From assembly GCA_937996795.1 (NCBI GenBank), contig CALKUH010000028.1, positions 37,252-101,251 on the forward strand: a stretch of 64,000 nucleotides of DNA, in the 5' to 3' direction. Within the stretch, counting starts at the first letter, position 1; each line of letters starts with the position of its first letter. The stretch is from an uncultured Verrucomicrobiota bacterium (GTDB taxonomy: Bacteria > Verrucomicrobiota > Kiritimatiellia > CAIVKH01). The notes beneath the pieces were generated by a model, which was given only the letters and a program-made list of their open reading frames with translations, was not told the DNA's origin and made no database searches. Below are positions 1-10,938 of this stretch, one piece after another. A program made the translations under genes and the position numbers.

Positions 1-77
1 AGCGCCGGGGGCTGCAAGGGTGCTGCCATGCGCAAACAATCCGCGCCGCGACGCGGACTGTCCAGCCCAAGTTAAGG

Positions 78-1244
78 TCAGGATGCGGCGCCGGACTCGG
101 TGAGGAGCGGAAGTTTCACGCGCATCTCCGTCCCCTTGCCCACTTCGCTATCGACCTCGATGACGCCGTTGTGGTCGTCGATGACGCGGCGCGTGATAAA
201 GAGCCCGAGGCCTGTGCCCTTGTGCGGCGCCTTTGTCGAATAGTACGCCTCGAACAAATGCTCCAGGTCGCGCGGGGCGATGCCGCAGCCGTTGTCCTTC
301 ACGCTGATGCAGTAGGTTCCATCGCGCACCGCGCCGGTCACCACGACATGGCCGCCTTCATCGGCCAGCGCATCCATCGCGTTGCCCACGATGTTCTGCA
401 GGGCGCGGCCGATCTGCACGGCGTCGCCGGACACCTGCGCCTCCACATCGAGCACGCGCAATTCGAGCGCCGCCTTGCGCGCGCTCGCGAGGCCGCGCTG
501 GGACTCCACCACCTCGCGCAGCACCGCGCCCGGCGAAAAGGGCCGGTGGTTGCGCCGCGCATTGCGGCCCAAGTCCTGCCAGGTCTCGATGATTTCGCGG
601 CAGCGCTGGATGTTGCGCTCGATCAGGTTGATGTATTCGGAGCTGTTCTCCATCGTGCCGCTGTGCGTTTCGCGCGCGCGATTCAGGTCGTCCGCAAGGA
701 TCTGGACATAGCCGAGGACCACCGTCAGCGGATTGCGCAAGTCATGCACGAGTTCCGCCGACGCCTGGCCGAGGGAGGCCAGGCGGTCTTTTTTCGCAAG
801 CTCGGCCGTCAGGCGGCTGTTGAGTTCCTGGAGTTCCCGCTCGGTGCCCGCGCGTTTGCGGTTCAGCGCCGTGCGCCGCACATTCGTGCGGATGATTTCC
901 ATCATCTCCTTCGTGTCGAACGGCTTCTTGAGATAGTCGCTCGCCCCGAGCCGCAGCGCCTCCTGCGCCGTTTCCAGCGCGCCAAAGCCCGTGAGCATGA
1001 TCACGGCGACGGAGGTATCGAGGGCGCGGATGTCCCGCAACCCCTCGATGCCGCTTTTCCCCGGCATGCGGATGTCCATGACCACGACATCGGGCCGCTT
1101 CTCCCGCAGCAGCTCGACGCCCTTCGCGACCGAGTCCGCGCAGAAGACTTCGTATTCATTTTTCAGCAGGATGCGGAGACTCTCCCGGGGACCGAGTTCG
1201 TCATCAATCACCAACACCCGATGCTGTGCCGCACAGGCGATCAT
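78..1244 (-). CDS. Soluble hybrid: receiver domain fused to histidine kinase
   Basis: A 388-residue signalling protein with no membrane segment. A receiver domain fills about residues 8-125, with the acidic pair D14/D15, phospho-acceptor D57 and K107. A short coiled coil follows, then a HisKA dimerisation domain with H167 in the motif VHDLRNP, and a HATPase domain with N-box around N284-N288, DNGCGI at 317 and GTGLGL near 343. The order receiver-then-kinase suggests that it takes phosphate or a signal from another protein rather than sensing a ligand itself. Its start lies 8 bases after the stop of the upstream FadL-type gene on the same strand, so the two are probably co-transcribed. No output regulator is adjacent inside the window. 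Confidence 0.9.
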   Translation of the reverse strand: MIACAAQHRVLVIDDELGPRESLRILLKNEYEVFCADSVAKGVELLREKRPDVVVMDIRMPGKSGIEGLRDIRALDTSVAVIMLTGFGALETAQEALRLGASDYLKKPFDTKEMMEIIRTNVRRTALNRKRAGTERELQELNSRLTAELAKKDRLASLGQASAELVHDLRNPLTVVLGYVQILADDLNRARETHSGTMENSSEYINLIERNIQRCREIIETWQDLGRNARRNHRPFSPGAVLREVVESQRGLASARKAALELRVLDVEAQVSGDAVQIGRALQNIVGNAMDALADEGGHVVVTGAVRDGTYCISVKDNGCGIAPRDLEHLFEAYYSTKAPHKGTGLGLFITRRVIDDHNGVIEVDSEVGKGTEMRVKLPLLTESGAAS

Positions 1245-1252
1245 GGCCGTCC

Positions 1253-2512
1253 CTAGAGTTCGATCCCGTAGCTCAACGATGCGATATGAGAGATGAACTC
1301 ATATTTTCCGTTGTAAGCGGGATTGAGGTTGTTGTCGATGTCGCGATCTTCATACAGCCCCACCGCGTACGCGAAGTTTACGCGATGACCGTTCCGGCTG
1401 AAATTCAGGCCCACGGACACGACATGCTGGTCGTTTTCGGGCAGCGCCGGCAAGAGGGTTTGGTCCGGAACCGGCGTCTGAAGGAAGATATACCCGAATC
1501 GTGCCGACCAATTCTCATCGAGTTTGTAAACGCCGCCCAAACCGGCGTTCCAGGCATCATCCCAATCCTGCGGAATCACCGTGGGCTGCAGCAACGCCGA
1601 GTTCTCCCCGGCATCGAGGGCGAGCTCCTGATAGCGCGACCATTCGATCCATTCGAGATCAACCCCGAGGCTCAACCGTTCGGTGACATCCACCCCGTAT
1701 CCCAACCCGACGATGTTGGGGAACTTGATCGTGCTGTCGAAATCGCTGCGGGGAAGCGCCAGCCCCGGTGCGGGGATTCCAGAAAACCGAAAATCGCCTT
1801 CATAGTCCACATCCAGCGCCGAACGATAGGAAAGTCCCACGCGATGACCCGTCGCAGGACGCCAGGTAAGCGCAGCGCTGCCGCCCACGCCAATCCCATC
1901 GCCCTCAAATTCCGCACGGCCATCGGGAACGGAAGGATCCTCCAGGACGAGACCCCACGGATAAACCTGTCGCAGGGTCAGGTCGGACCACATCACATTA
2001 AGACCTGCCGCCACATCGAGTTTCTCGTTCACGCGGTAGGCCAGCACAGGTCCCACATTCACCGCCCGCATTTCCGCCAAATACGGCGCCGTGTAGCGAA
2101 AATAACTGTCCTGATCGAATTCAGTCGCCTGCCCGAACGGCGTTGTAATCGCCAAACCCGCCACTGCGCGACCATCGCCGATCGGTTGCGCCGCATAGAT
2201 GTTCGGCAACAGGTACCACTCCTCTTCCACCTCTGTCTTGATGACACCTTCCGACGTAATGTCTTTGTCGGACAACACGGCCGTAAGAGAGAACTCAAAG
2301 GCTGGCCCCTTAATCTCCATCAGGTTCGCCGGGTTGTAGGCGGATGCCGTGACGTCCTCGACCAACGCATATCTGGCGCCCACGGAGCCCAATCCCGATG
2401 CACTCGGGGGCGGATTCCGAAAACCGTCGGCACGCGCCGACCATGGGCCAGACAGCAGCGCCGAAACCACGCAGGGCGCCAGCGCCCACGCTACAGAACG
2501 ATTAGCATTCAT
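1253..2512 (-). CDS. FadL/OMPP1-type outer membrane channel
   Basis: A 419-residue predicted outer membrane beta-barrel of the FadL/TodX family, which passes hydrophobic compounds such as fatty acids or aromatics across the outer membrane. A signal peptide ends around ARADG; the mature N-terminus carries the family pattern GSVGARYALVEDVTASAYNP (asymmetric hatch region with a NPANL motif). The remainder alternates short polar and amphipathic stretches as expected for strands. The reading frame is open further upstream, but ATG 2512 is preferred because GGAGG lies 11 bases upstream and a clean signal peptide follows it. It shares a transcript with the receiver-kinase downstream; whether that kinase senses lipid supply is only a guess. 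The substrate is unknown. Confidence 0.85.
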   Translation of the reverse strand: MNANRSVAWALAPCVVSALLSGPWSARADGFRNPPPSASGLGSVGARYALVEDVTASAYNPANLMEIKGPAFEFSLTAVLSDKDITSEGVIKTEVEEEWYLLPNIYAAQPIGDGRAVAGLAITTPFGQATEFDQDSYFRYTAPYLAEMRAVNVGPVLAYRVNEKLDVAAGLNVMWSDLTLRQVYPWGLVLEDPSVPDGRAEFEGDGIGVGGSAALTWRPATGHRVGLSYRSALDVDYEGDFRFSGIPAPGLALPRSDFDSTIKFPNIVGLGYGVDVTERLSLGVDLEWIEWSRYQELALDAGENSALLQPTVIPQDWDDAWNAGLGGVYKLDENWSARFGYIFLQTPVPDQTLLPALPENDQHVVSVGLNFSRNGHRVNFAYAVGLYEDRDIDNNLNPAYNGKYEFISHIASLSYGIEL

Positions 2513-2596
2513 TGTTGTCCCTCCAACGATGTTTCGATTCGAGATGCCATTTAGCATATGATGTGCCAACTCTCGAAATACGCCAAAATTGCCTAT

Positions 2597-2610
2597 ATTC
2601 GCTTGCGAAT
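2597..2610. promoter_or_regulatory. Short palindrome in divergent promoter region
   Basis: ATTCGC-TT-GCGAAT, a six-base perfect inverted repeat with a two-base spacer, lies in the 203-base AT-richer region between the divergent FadL-type and methyltransferase-like genes. Size and position would suit a dimeric repressor. No matching regulator gene is adjacent, so this is only a candidate operator. Confidence 0.25.
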
Positions 2611-2715
2611 CGCCCCTCGATGGCGGATAAGCGTCCACGATGTGTGCAAAAAAGAACCCAGATTGATGGCGCGTTCAAAGTTGCACAGCCGAGTGATCTA
2701 ATCCCCCATCGCACT

Positions 2716-3528
2716 ATGCTCGATAAAAGAAAGCACTGGGCGGAATTTGGCGATCAGCAGTGGATGTCCGGGTGGATCCGGGAGGGGTATTTGGATTGCC
2801 TGAATTTCGGGCTGCGCGTCGGCGGCCAGTTCAGACAACTTCACACGGTTTTCGCCGATTGGACGAAACGAAACGAACACCTGCCCATTCTTGATCTGGG
2901 CTCTGGCGGCGGCGGCCCCATAGAAACCATGCTTCGTGAAGCACACCGCTCGCGAACACGTCTTCCACAGATTTTCCTTTCCGACCTGCACCCGAGCGTC
3001 GACCATTACGCCAGGCTGTCGTCAGCATTTTCATCCCAGCAGCTTTCATTTATTTCTCAGCCCGTTTCTGCAACCCAGACAGCGCATTTACAGTTCACCC
3101 TTCGAAGTCTGTGTGCAACGTTTCACCACTTCAGACCCGAAACGGCTCGCGATGTTATCCGCGACGCGCTCACCTGCGGCAGAAGCCTGCTGATCGTGGA
3201 GCCTCTTCAGCGCGATCTGCGGCATCTGCTGCTCGTTTTGCTTTCCGGCCCGTTTGCTTACATGCTCGCGCCCCTCTTCGCATCGCGATGGAGCTGGAGA
3301 AAATTCCTGTTCACCTCGATTGTGCCCATCCTGCCGCTCATGGTGATGTGGGACGGAGTAGTCAGCGTACTGCGGACGTATACCGCTTCCGAAATCAAGT
3401 CGCTTGTTCCCGAGGAACTGGCGCCATCCACCATGGTGACCCGTCACGAACTTAAATACCTCGGGTTTTGGGGCGCAACCTGTGTTGAAATAAGTCGTGT
3501 GGATTTAGCTTCGGGCCCGTTGGCCTGA
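2716..3528 (+). CDS. Class I SAM-dependent methyltransferase-like protein
   Basis: About 270 residues from ATG 2716. The glycine-rich SAM-binding motif LDLGSGGGGPIE is visible, followed by FLSDLHPS (second acidic motif) and a post-motif segment. The C-terminal third contains a hydrophobic stretch (LLVLLSGPFAYMLAPLFA) and IVPILPLMVMWDGVVSVLRTY, which is typical of a small family of membrane-associated methyltransferase-like proteins in environmental bacteria. The frame is open upstream to 2512, but nothing there resembles a protein domain and that part overlaps the divergent gene. The substrate cannot be predicted; it is monocistronic and its own promoter should lie in 2513-2715. Confidence 0.65.
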   Translation: MLDKRKHWAEFGDQQWMSGWIREGYLDCLNFGLRVGGQFRQLHTVFADWTKRNEHLPILDLGSGGGGPIETMLREAHRSRTRLPQIFLSDLHPSVDHYARLSSAFSSQQLSFISQPVSATQTAHLQFTLRSLCATFHHFRPETARDVIRDALTCGRSLLIVEPLQRDLRHLLLVLLSGPFAYMLAPLFASRWSWRKFLFTSIVPILPLMVMWDGVVSVLRTYTASEIKSLVPEELAPSTMVTRHELKYLGFWGATCVEISRVDLASGPLA

Positions 3529-3757
3529 CACAGTTGTCAACATTTTCTGCACAGGCCGACTTTTATTCCGCTTCATTCATAACGTGCTGCACCTGAATTC
3601 AGCACATCTGGCGGGATCGATTTCGCTTAATAAAAAGCCTTGCTTGTGTTCAATTTTGTCCGCTTAATTCATACGTGTACAGTTTTGAACGCATCTAGGG
3701 GGTTCGAGGTGGCCGCGGTTCTTTTCGGATAAAGAGGCCGCTGTTTATCGTGATTGC

Positions 3758-4999
3758 ATGCAGCCCAACACAAACACACGAGTCGTCATCACCGGCGTGG
3801 GGCCTGTCGCGGCGTGCGGCGTGGGGCGCGACGGGTTTTGGGATGCGCTGATCGCGGGGCGATCCGGGATTGGCCCGATCACGCTGTTTGACACCAAGGA
3901 CTTCGACGCGCATCTCGCGGGCGAGGTGCGGGATTTCGATCTCCTGAACTTCATTCATCCGCAAACGCCGCCCCGTCGGCTCTCCCGCCAAACGCAGTTG
4001 ATCCTCGCGGCGGCGAAGCTTGCGATGGATGACAGCCGCCTGTCGGAAACGCTGAATGGGCACCGCCGCCTCGTCCCGGTATGCCTCGGCGTCAGCACCA
4101 GCTCGTACAACATGGTGGAACAGGCTGCGGCGCAGTTGATCGAAAAAGGCCCGGGACGCGTCTCCGCCTACAGCAGCGCGGCCAGCCAGCCCCATCAGGC
4201 CGCGAGCATTGTCGCGGCGGAGTTTAATCTCGATGCCACGGCGCAAACCCTCTCCTCCGCGTGCCCGGCCGGGCTCGACGCGATCTGGACGGCCGCCAAC
4301 CTGATCCGTTCCGGCAAAGCCGATGTCGCGATCACCGGTGGAGGCGATGCGCCGGTCTGCGCGCTCGGCATCGCGTGCCTGCAGCAATCCGGACTGGTCT
4401 CGCGCACGAAGCATTCGCCGGGCGGCCCCTTCAACCGGGGCAATGACTCCGGCATCATCTCCGAAGGCGCGGGCCTGCTCGTCCTGGAGGAGTACCACCA
4501 CGCGATGGCGCGCGGGGCGGAGCCGTACGCGGAAATCATCAGCGCCGCCTCGCACATCGACAATGCGTCCGAGGACATGTTCGCCGGCCTCGCATTCGCG
4601 ATGCGGCACGCCATCGCCGACGCCGGCCTAGCGCCGTCGGACATCGATTACATCTGCGCGCACGGCTCGGGGCACCCGGCGCTCGACCGCGCAGAGGTCC
4701 GGATCATCAAGGAACTGTTCGGCGCGCACGCCTACCAGATTCCCGTCAGCTCGATCAAGGGCGCCGTCGGCAATCCCCTCGCGGCCGCAGGACCCTTGCA
4801 GACGATCGCGTGTGCGCTCGCGCTCCGGAACGGGATGATCCCCCCGACGGCCAATCTGACGGAACCGGACCCGGCGTGCGATCTGGATCACGTTCCGGGG
4901 CGCGGACGCCGCACCGAGGTGAATCGCATCCTGATCAACGCGCACGGCCTCGGCGGCGGCAACACGTCCCTCATCCTGCAGCGGGTGCCGCAGCCATGA
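3758..4999 (+). CDS. FabF-like beta-ketoacyl-ACP synthase with Cys-His-Asn site
   Basis: A 413-residue thiolase-fold condensing enzyme of the KAS I/II family. The nucleophile is C169 in SSACPAG and the first catalytic histidine is H302 in AHGSG, with K334 in SSIKG. At the position of the second FabF histidine (normally in TGHxLGAAG) this protein has N339 in VGNPLAAAG, so the triad reads Cys-His-Asn instead of Cys-His-His. The C-terminal glycine motif is INAHGLGGGNTS. The family joins malonyl-ACP to acyl chains. No acyl carrier protein or ketoreductase gene is nearby; instead it overlaps a sensor kinase by ATGA, so a role in a specialised lipid or a regulatory acyl metabolite is possible but unproved. 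Confidence 0.85.
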   Translation: MQPNTNTRVVITGVGPVAACGVGRDGFWDALIAGRSGIGPITLFDTKDFDAHLAGEVRDFDLLNFIHPQTPPRRLSRQTQLILAAAKLAMDDSRLSETLNGHRRLVPVCLGVSTSSYNMVEQAAAQLIEKGPGRVSAYSSAASQPHQAASIVAAEFNLDATAQTLSSACPAGLDAIWTAANLIRSGKADVAITGGGDAPVCALGIACLQQSGLVSRTKHSPGGPFNRGNDSGIISEGAGLLVLEEYHHAMARGAEPYAEIISAASHIDNASEDMFAGLAFAMRHAIADAGLAPSDIDYICAHGSGHPALDRAEVRIIKELFGAHAYQIPVSSIKGAVGNPLAAAGPLQTIACALALRNGMIPPTANLTEPDPACDLDHVPGRGRRTEVNRILINAHGLGGGNTSLILQRVPQP

Positions 5000-7497
5000 T
5001 GATCTTCCGCGTCATCCATGCGCTCACCTTCGCCGTCAGCATCGGCCTCGGCATTCTCGTCTTCCTGCAGAACCAGCGGCGCACCGCCAACCAGAGTTTC
5101 CTGGTCCTGACCGGCGCGCTGAGCCTGTGGCTCACGTTCATGATGCTGGCGTTCCAGTCCTCCTCCGCGGACATGTCCGCCTTCTACGTGCGCGCCACCA
5201 ACAGCGCGGCCGTTTTCGTGCCGTACATCTTCGACTGCCTGCGCCTCGCGGTGATGCAGCCCGATCGGTCATTCCGGAAGGTGTTCCTGCACAATCCCGT
5301 CTGGCTCTTCACCTGCATCAGCATCGCCGTGATGTGCCAGACCCCGTTTTTCCTCAAGGGCGCGGAACTGCCCGCGAACCCGCTGCTGGACGTGCCGGTG
5401 CCCATCTACGGGCCCGGCATCATCGTCTACGGGGTGTACTTCCTCTCCACGCTGCTCCTGCTCGTTTCGCGCTATTACCGCGACATCCGCGAGGCGGAGG
5501 GCATCCGCAAGACCGAACTTCAATTCATCATGCTGTCGTGGGCGACCGGCACCGTGGTGGGCGTGACATTCTCGATCGTAATCCCGGTGCTCACCGGCCT
5601 CCCGCAATCGGTCCAGTTCCTGCCGATCACCGCCCTCTTCATCCTCGGCATCATTGCCTACGGCATCGCCACGCGCCGGATCATGGCGGTGGCCGACGTG
5701 CTGCGCCGCCTGACGGCGTACGCCCTGCTGACGGTCTACCTGATCGCCGTGTATGCATTCCTCTGGACCGTCTTCCAGTGGGCGTTTGAGCCGCTGGCGC
5801 TGGATCCGTTCTTCCCGCACCTGCTGGCAGCGCTCGTGGTGGCCTTCTCGATGGCGCCCGCGCACGGGGTGCTGCAGCAATTCGCAAACAAACTCTTCGT
5901 CAGCGTGGAAACCGTCGATGTGACCGCCGCGCTGCAAAAGGTCAACCGCATCATCAACTCGATCACCACGCGCGAGGAACTGATGGAGCAGTTCGCCGCC
6001 CTCGTTGCGTCGTCCGTCGGCACTGATCGTGTGCAGATCCTGCTGGCGGAGGGCGATGTGCTGGCGCAGGCGCACCCGCGCCCCAGCTCCGAGCCGCGCG
6101 CGCGGATGGAGTTGCAGAATGCCCTCACCCGCACGCTGGTGAACTCGGCCGCGCCCCTCGCCACCGACATGCTCCAGCGCTTCCGCGCCACGGCGGAAGA
6201 GGTGCAGGCCGGCCACATCATCACCTCGCTCGGGTCGGTGCTTGCCGTCGGGGTCCACGCGAAGGAAGGCCTGAAAGGCATCGTCCTGCTGGGGCCCCGC
6301 CTGTCAGGCCGCATCTACGGCGCCACGGAACAGCGCGCGCTGCAGGTGCTCTGCAACCAGCTCGCGGTCGGACTCGACAACGCGGACCTCTACACGCAGG
6401 TCAAGGACAGCGCGATCTACAACGACATCCTCCTGGACAGCATCGTCTCCGGCATCATCGCCGCGAACAAGGAGGGCCGCGTCTCCGTGTGCAATCGCGA
6501 GGCGCTGCGCACGCTGCGCCTGCATCCCGAGGACGTGCTGCACCAGCCGATCGAAAAATTGCCGCCCGCCCTCGCCCAAGCCCTGCGCACCACCCTGGAA
6601 ACGGGCAGCGGATTGCGCAACATCGAGACGCGCATGGCCGTGCCCGGCGTCGACGACATGCCGGTCCGCTACAGCACCGCCCGCTTCAACAGCCACACCG
6701 GCAAACAACTCGGCGCGCTGCTGGTGCTCGAAGACCTCACCGCCTTCAAAAAACTCGAGAGCCAGGTGCGACGCACCGACCGCCTCGCCAGCATCGGCAC
6801 CCTCTCCGCCGGCATGGCGCACGAGATCAAGAACCCCCTCGTCACGCTCAAGACCTTCACGCAGCTGCTGCCCGAGCGCTACCAGGACGCCGACTTCCGC
6901 GACACGTTTTCCTCACTCGTCGGCCAGGAGGTGAAGCGCATCGACTCGATCGTCAACCAGCTCCTGCGCTTCGCGCGCCCCGCCAAGCCCAGCCTCCACC
7001 CGATGCACGTCAACGAGGTCCTCGACAACACCCTGCGCCTCGTCCACCAGCAACTGAAGCAGAAGAACATCCAGCTCACCCGGGAATACCACGCGCCGAG
7101 CGACCTGATCCTCGGCGACGCCGACCTGCTGGTGCAGGCCTTCCTCAATTTCTTCCTGAACGCGATCGACTCGATGGACGCGGGCGGCACGCTCACCGTC
7201 CGCACGGAACACATCGAACTGGAGACCAACCAGATCACGCTCGACGGACGCCTGGCGACCGAAACCACGCTCCGCATCGCGATCCGCGACACCGGCCACG
7301 GCATCAAGCCCGAGGACATCCCGCACGTGTTCGATCCCTTCTTCACCACCAAGACGTCCGGCACCGGGCTCGGCCTTTCCGTTTCCCACGGCATCATCAG
7401 CGAACACAAAGGCATGATCGACGTGGAGAGCGAGGTCGAGAAGGGCGCGACATTTTACCTCTTCTTCCCGGTCGCCAAGCGGGAGGCGCTGGTATGA
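4996..7497 (+). CDS. Membrane histidine kinase (7TM-like, GAF, PAS, HisKA, HATPase)
   Basis: An 833-residue sensor kinase. Residues about 1-310 hold eight or nine hydrophobic segments, resembling the 7TM/PrsK-type sensor region. A GAF-like domain follows (about 325-475), then a PAS domain (about 485-600), HisKA with H609 in MAHEIKNP, and HATPase with NFFLNAIDSM, DTGHGI and GTGLGL. ATG 4996 overlaps the TGA of the ketosynthase gene (ATGA), which fixes the start better than the upstream open frame; ATG 4999 is an equal alternative. The next kinase overlaps its stop. The PrsK resemblance is from recognition of layout only; PrsK kinases control PEP-CTERM/exopolysaccharide genes in other phyla. 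Confidence 0.88.
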   Translation: MMIFRVIHALTFAVSIGLGILVFLQNQRRTANQSFLVLTGALSLWLTFMMLAFQSSSADMSAFYVRATNSAAVFVPYIFDCLRLAVMQPDRSFRKVFLHNPVWLFTCISIAVMCQTPFFLKGAELPANPLLDVPVPIYGPGIIVYGVYFLSTLLLLVSRYYRDIREAEGIRKTELQFIMLSWATGTVVGVTFSIVIPVLTGLPQSVQFLPITALFILGIIAYGIATRRIMAVADVLRRLTAYALLTVYLIAVYAFLWTVFQWAFEPLALDPFFPHLLAALVVAFSMAPAHGVLQQFANKLFVSVETVDVTAALQKVNRIINSITTREELMEQFAALVASSVGTDRVQILLAEGDVLAQAHPRPSSEPRARMELQNALTRTLVNSAAPLATDMLQRFRATAEEVQAGHIITSLGSVLAVGVHAKEGLKGIVLLGPRLSGRIYGATEQRALQVLCNQLAVGLDNADLYTQVKDSAIYNDILLDSIVSGIIAANKEGRVSVCNREALRTLRLHPEDVLHQPIEKLPPALAQALRTTLETGSGLRNIETRMAVPGVDDMPVRYSTARFNSHTGKQLGALLVLEDLTAFKKLESQVRRTDRLASIGTLSAGMAHEIKNPLVTLKTFTQLLPERYQDADFRDTFSSLVGQEVKRIDSIVNQLLRFARPAKPSLHPMHVNEVLDNTLRLVHQQLKQKNIQLTREYHAPSDLILGDADLLVQAFLNFFLNAIDSMDAGGTLTVRTEHIELETNQITLDGRLATETTLRIAIRDTGHGIKPEDIPHVFDPFFTTKTSGTGLGLSVSHGIISEHKGMIDVESEVEKGATFYLFFPVAKREALV

Positions 7498-9493
7498 ACC
7501 TGCCGCCTCCACTCCTGATCCACTCGCGGGACCCCGCCCTGCTCCGCCGCCTCCAAACCGTGGCGCGCTCGCACGGCGAACCGTATTGCACGGACAACCG
7601 CGCGGACCTGGAAAATGCGTGCAGCCGCATGAGCCCGGCCGTGCTGCTGCTGGACCTGCGCCTCGGCGAGCCGCGGGATTACCTGCCCGACTTCCTGCGC
7701 CGCTATCCGGGCCTCTGCATCATCGCGCTGGGCGATGCCCGATCCGACCCCGCCCTCGTGGCCGAGGCGAACGGCGCATATGCGATCGAAGACCTGGCCG
7801 CGGACGCGCGGCGCATCCAGAATGTCCTCGCCCGCGCGCTGGAGCATGTGCAGGTGCGCCAGGAGAATGAACACCTGCGCGCGGAGTCCGCGCGCCTGCC
7901 GCGCGAACCCGCCGCGCGAAGCGTCCGCCCGGAGCGCATGGATACGCCGCACTCGCTGCGGCACCTCTCCCGCGCGCTGCAACACCTCGGCGACATCGAC
8001 GCCATGCTGGACCGTGTCGTGGAAGGCATCGCCGCCACCGCCAAGGTCACGCGAGCCGGCGTCTTCGCCCAGCGGCAGGCATCCGAACCCTACCGCCTGG
8101 TCTCCGCGCTGCGCTGCTCCGACGAGACGCGCCGCCTCACCTACAAACCCGCCGATCCCCTCGTCCAGTGGCTCGACCGCCACGCCCATCTCGTCGCGCG
8201 CGCGACCCTCGACGCCATCGCCGACCCGCGCGAGCGCGCGCTGCTGCAGCGCCATCTCGATGCGCAGGGCGCTGAAATCCTTGCGCCCATCCACGCGCGA
8301 GGGCGTTTGATCGGATGGATCCTCATCGGACACCGCGCCACGGGCCTGCCCTTCGACTACACCGACCTTGAGGACCTCTCCAGCGCGATCGATCACATCT
8401 CCACCGCGCTCGAAAACGCGCTGCTCTATGAGGAGGTCGCGCGCCAGAAGTCGCTCGCCGAAACGCTGCTGCACTCCCTCCCCACTGGGATCGTCGCGGC
8501 GGACGAGCAAGGCATCGTGCGCTGGTTCAGCACGGCGGCGAAGGACATGCTCGCCATCGCGCCCGAAAAGGCAGTCGGCCACCCGGTCGAGGCCCTGGGC
8601 AGCCGGATCGCGGACATGATCCGCCGGACAATCGAGGGCGAGCTGTTCGAATTCCCGCAGGCCTGGACCGACCCGCTCACCCGCCGCGCGATCTACGTGC
8701 AGACGCGCCGGCTCGGCGCGCCCGCCAAATGCCTCGGCGCGGTGGCGATGATCCAGGACATCACCGCGCAGCGCGCGCTGCAGGAGAAGCAGGAACAGAT
8801 CGAACGCGCCGCCTTCTGGAACGAACTCGCCGCCAGCATGTCGCACGAGATCCGGAATCCGCTCGTCGCCATCAAGACCTTCGCCCAGTTGCTGCCGGAG
8901 CGCTACAATGACGAGGACTTCCGCGCGGACTTCAGCAAGCTGGTTTCCCACGAGGTGGACCGGCTCAACAGCATCATCGACCAGATCAATGATTTCGCGC
9001 ATCCGCCCGAATTGACCTTCGGCGCGCTCGACATCCGCCAGCCGCTCAAACACAGCATCGACCAGGTGTTGCCCCCGGGCAAACGCAACGGCGTGCGCAT
9101 TTCGGCGCGCCTGGACGAGGACCTGCCGCCGGTCTGGGGCGATGAACGCGCGCTGGCGGATTGTTTCGGCCACCTGCTGCGCAATTCGATGGAGGCGCTC
9201 GCGCACCGCAAGGACGCGCAGATCGACCTGACCGCCGCGCGGCTGCCCAACGGCGGCAGCGGCAAGGGCGTGGCCATCACCATTCGCGACAACGGCAACG
9301 GCATACCCGCGGAAATCCGCGACAAGGTGTTTTCACCGTTCTGCACCACGAAGGCCCGCGGCATGGGGCTCGGCCTTCCCATCGTGAAACGCACCGTGGT
9401 GGATCACAACGGGCGGGTGCAGATTGACACGGGTGAACAGGGCACGGCGGTCACCGTCACCCTGCCGGTGGTCGGCGTGGGGGGAGAAAAATC

Positions 9494-9497
<4 letters not shown>
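7494..9497 (+). CDS. Soluble histidine kinase with degenerate receiver, GAF and PAS
   Basis: A 667-residue kinase without membrane segments. Residues 1-120 fold like a receiver: VLLLDLRLGE keeps the central Asp, but the N-terminal acidic pair is replaced by HSRD and the conserved Lys is not evident, so it is probably a pseudo-receiver. A coiled coil, a GAF domain (about 160-310), a PAS domain (about 320-430), HisKA with H451 in MSHEIRNP, and HATPase with RNSMEAL, DNGNGI and GMGLGL follow. ATG 7494 overlaps the upstream stop as ATGA and has GGAGG at 7481-7485. The HisKA segment is strikingly like that of the preceding kinase (both read FAQLLPERY or FTQLLPERY), which suggests an ancestral duplication. 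Confidence 0.87.
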
Positions 9498-10873
<1,376 letters not shown>

Positions 10874-10938
10874 CGCCCCTCTTTGGGCTGGCACTGGCCG
10901 CCCGGTTTGTGTTTCGTATCGGCTCACGTCGAGGACGC

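Noticed and set aside
3590..3620. A hairpin GTGCTG..CAGCAC as a terminator after the methyltransferase-like gene
   Set aside because: The stem is only six bases with a ten-base loop and no T-run follows it.
7455..9206. A 583-codon minus-strand frame opposite the second histidine kinase
   Set aside because: It is an antisense shadow of a GC-rich kinase gene with clear domains, without any motif of its own.
10880..10910. A possible sigma-54 promoter (TGGCAC) before the epimerase gene, a target for the adjacent regulator
   Set aside because: Only the -24 half is present; the spacing to the next GC does not give a TTGC-type -12 element.
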